From JADCCX01 sp051649305 (lineage in GTDB: Bacteria > Pseudomonadota > Alphaproteobacteria > Rhizobiales > Beijerinckiaceae), in assembly GCA_051649305.1 (NCBI GenBank), contig JBOFGV010000083.1, forward strand, positions 62,001-126,000: 64,000 nt of DNA, written 5' to 3'. Shown here in pieces: positions 62,564 through 64,000 of this stretch (positions are counted from its first letter, which is position 1; the number at the start of each line of letters is the position of its first letter). The position numbers and the translations under genes were made by a program. Under the pieces are notes generated by a model. That model saw only the letters and a list, made by a program, of their open reading frames with translations. It did no database searches and was not told the DNA's origin.

Positions 62564-63592
62564 TTAGCGTGGCAATGTACCGATCTCTGCATCCCACTTG
62601 GCCAACAGGCGTCTGCGTTCTGCCGATGTGCCATACTTGGCAAAGTCATAGTCTATCAATTTGACGCTGGAAACATCCGGCACGCGCGCATCAATCTTGG
62701 TGTCGAGATGCGCCGGGAAATGGAACTGCTTGAACTGTGCGCCTATTTCCTGGGCCGGTCCTGTCATGTACCAGTCGTAGAATTTCTGCGCCTGTGTCAG
62801 GTTGCGTGCCCCCTTGATGATGGACAGACCGGCAACTTCAAAGCCTGTGCCTTCTGAGGGATATTCGTAGCCAACCGGAAACCCCGCCACCTGCTCCGTC
62901 ACGATATCCATGACAAAGGAGATAGAAACGCCGGTTTCACCCCGTGCTGCCGCCTTGATGGGTGCCACGCCCGAGCGGGTGTAGGCATTGATATTGGGAT
63001 GCAGGCGCTTGAGGTAATCAAAGGCCTTGTCCTCGCCCATAATCTGCACCAGTGTCGCAATCACGATATAGGCTGTGCCTGACGAATTGGGGTTCGCCAT
63101 CTGGATCTCGCCCTTGTACTCAGGCTTCAGGAGATCAGCCCAGCTCTTTGGCGGCGCTATGTTCTTCTTGGCCAGCAGTTCCTTGTTATAGCCAAAACCA
63201 ATGGAGCCGATGGAAATGCCCACAGAGCGCTGCTTGCTCTGCTCGTGCAGCTTGACAGCCCAGGGCCGCAGTTTGGCCATCTCTTTCGAGGTGTAGGCCA
63301 ATGTCAGATTGTCTTCCGCCGCAATCAGATGCGGATCGGTCGTGCCGCCGAACCAGATATCAATCCTTGGGTTCTGGGCTTCCGCGCGCACCTGCGCCAG
63401 AATTTCCCCCGTCGATTTTTGGGTGACAGCAACGTTCACACCTGTTTCCTTGGTGAAAGCATTGGCAAGACCCACGCACCACTCAATCTGCGGTGCGCAG
63501 ATCATGTTGAGCTGTCCCTGTGCCAAAGCAGGCGTGATCATGGCGAACATGGAAACAGCCGAGGCCATCACTGCTGTGCGTATGGTGGTCAT
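62564..63592 (-). CDS. FbpA/AfuA-like periplasmic substrate-binding protein 1
   Basis: The 342-residue protein has a signal peptide ending ALAQ, then NMICAPQIEWCVGLANAF. The binding-fold pattern of family 1/ferric-type proteins follows (IDIWFGGTTDPHLIAAE, PNSSGTAYIVIATLVQ, FVMDIVTEQVAG). Relatives include iron-binding FbpA and sugar-phosphate-binding AfuA. The usual FbpA paired tyrosines near the C-terminal domain are not obvious to me. ATG 63592 has GGGAGGA at 6 bases. It is followed 45 bases later by the permease gene and preceded by a paralogue. Confidence 0.88.
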   Translation of the reverse strand: MTTIRTAVMASAVSMFAMITPALAQGQLNMICAPQIEWCVGLANAFTKETGVNVAVTQKSTGEILAQVRAEAQNPRIDIWFGGTTDPHLIAAEDNLTLAYTSKEMAKLRPWAVKLHEQSKQRSVGISIGSIGFGYNKELLAKKNIAPPKSWADLLKPEYKGEIQMANPNSSGTAYIVIATLVQIMGEDKAFDYLKRLHPNINAYTRSGVAPIKAAARGETGVSISFVMDIVTEQVAGFPVGYEYPSEGTGFEVAGLSIIKGARNLTQAQKFYDWYMTGPAQEIGAQFKQFHFPAHLDTKIDARVPDVSSVKLIDYDFAKYGTSAERRRLLAKWDAEIGTLPR

Positions 63593-63649
63593 GGATTCCT
63601 CCCGAGAAACCAGAAATGGATGGACACTGTTGCGTGTCGTTATGGAAAG

Positions 63650-63680
63650 CGGCGCTCCCGGATTTGCAGCGGGAGCGCCG
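63650..63680 (-). terminator. Strong hairpin between the two binding-protein genes
   Basis: An 11-bp stem (63650-63660 with 63670-63680) with a 9-base loop lies 20 bases after the stop of the upstream binding-protein gene. On minus it is followed by CTTTCC, and on plus by TTGTTTTTATC. It could terminate or stabilise the first cistron's message so that the two binding proteins are made at different levels. Confidence 0.65.
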
Positions 63681-63700
63681 TTGTTTTTATCTGGGCGTTG

Positions 63701-64000
63701 TCAGCGTGGCAGTGAACCGACCTCGGCATCCCAGCGGGCCAGCAACCGCTTGCGCTCAGCCGCCTGACCATACTTGGTGAAATCATAGTTGATCAGCTTG
63801 ATCGTGTTGAGATCAGGCGCACCGGGCGGCACTGGGGCTTTCTTGTTGGAGGGAGTCTGCAACTGTTTGCCCACATCAAAACCAAGCTTCTGGGCTTCCG
63901 GCGTCAAAGCCCAGTCATAGAACTTCTTGGCTGAAGCGAGATTGCGCGATCCCTTGATGATCGACATCGAGCCGATCTCGTAGCCTGTGCCTTCCGAAGG
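63701..64000 (-). CDS. FbpA/AfuA-like substrate-binding protein 2, C-terminal fragment cut by window edge
   Basis: The frame is open from the window edge to a stop at 63701 and encodes the last 99 residues of a paralogue of the neighbouring protein. Matching blocks are PSEGTGYEIGSMSIIKGSRN (PSEGTGFEVAGLSIIKGARN in the neighbour), KFYDW, KLINYDFTKYG and RWDAEVGSLPR. The ATG at 63967 is internal, not a start. The tandem arrangement indicates gene duplication, perhaps with a different ligand for each copy. Confidence 0.88.
   Translation of the reverse strand, partial: PSEGTGYEIGSMSIIKGSRNLASAKKFYDWALTPEAQKLGFDVGKQLQTPSNKKAPVPPGAPDLNTIKLINYDFTKYGQAAERKRLLARWDAEVGSLPR

Noticed and set aside
59193..64000. 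Ferric iron ABC importer
   Set aside because: Not excluded, but the coupling to zwf and the lack of an obvious FbpA tyrosine pair favour sugar phosphate; I left the substrate open in the feature calls.

Overview
The window reads as chromosome of an alphaproteobacterium, most likely of the order Hyphomicrobiales. The reasons are a GC content that looks like high fifties to about 60 percent, the density of ABC and TRAP uptake systems with catabolic genes, and rhizobial-style palindromic intergenic repeats (five elements). I cannot place it below order. Nearly everything is on the minus strand; only the amino-acid-type ABC operon (4568-8733) and a LysR gene (15055-15951) are on plus. I see no tRNA, rRNA, CRISPR array, insertion sequence or prophage gene.

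Layout. 1-3468: the start of a DUF3141 gene, a Na/Pi cotransporter and a PstS-like phosphate-binding protein. 3580-8733: an RpiR-type regulator divergent from a polar-amino-acid ABC operon that carries an M14-type deacylase between permease and ATPase genes. 8771-15951: a DUF2848 protein, a three-part TRAP transporter, a DUF1445 putative hydro-lyase and an Old Yellow Enzyme-type oxidoreductase, with a divergent LysR regulator.

15965-38964: about 23 kb on one strand that looks like one catabolic island. It has a branched-chain-type ABC importer whose second ATPase is fused to a Tm-1-like domain, an iron-ADH-like protein, an AraC regulator, a PEP-hydrolase-like TIM barrel, a very long flotillin with hendecad repeats and two SRPBCC proteins. 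These are followed by a molybdenum hydroxylase whose large subunit is split into two genes, its MoxR and VWA maturation partners, an amidohydrolase, an MBL-fold hydrolase and an SMP-30/isochorismatase fusion. The gene set suggests uptake, hydroxylation and then hydrolysis of an organic substrate that I cannot name.

39172-55122: a GGDEF/EAL protein followed by a four-gene export locus. The locus encodes a TolC-like lipoprotein, a GAF-like/HlyD adaptor, a PqqD-like/M50 metalloprotease/HlyD hybrid, and a 2752-residue LEPR-motif/DUF4347 repeat protein that is presumably the cargo. It has no ABC ATPase, and the giant protein shows no RTX-type C-terminus, so it does not fit a standard type I secretion system. 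This is my main candidate for an under-described system.

55717-64000: recQ, then zwf translationally coupled to an FbpABC/AfuABC-like ABC operon with two tandem binding-protein genes. The coupling to glucose-6-phosphate dehydrogenase suggests a hexose-phosphate importer rather than an iron importer.
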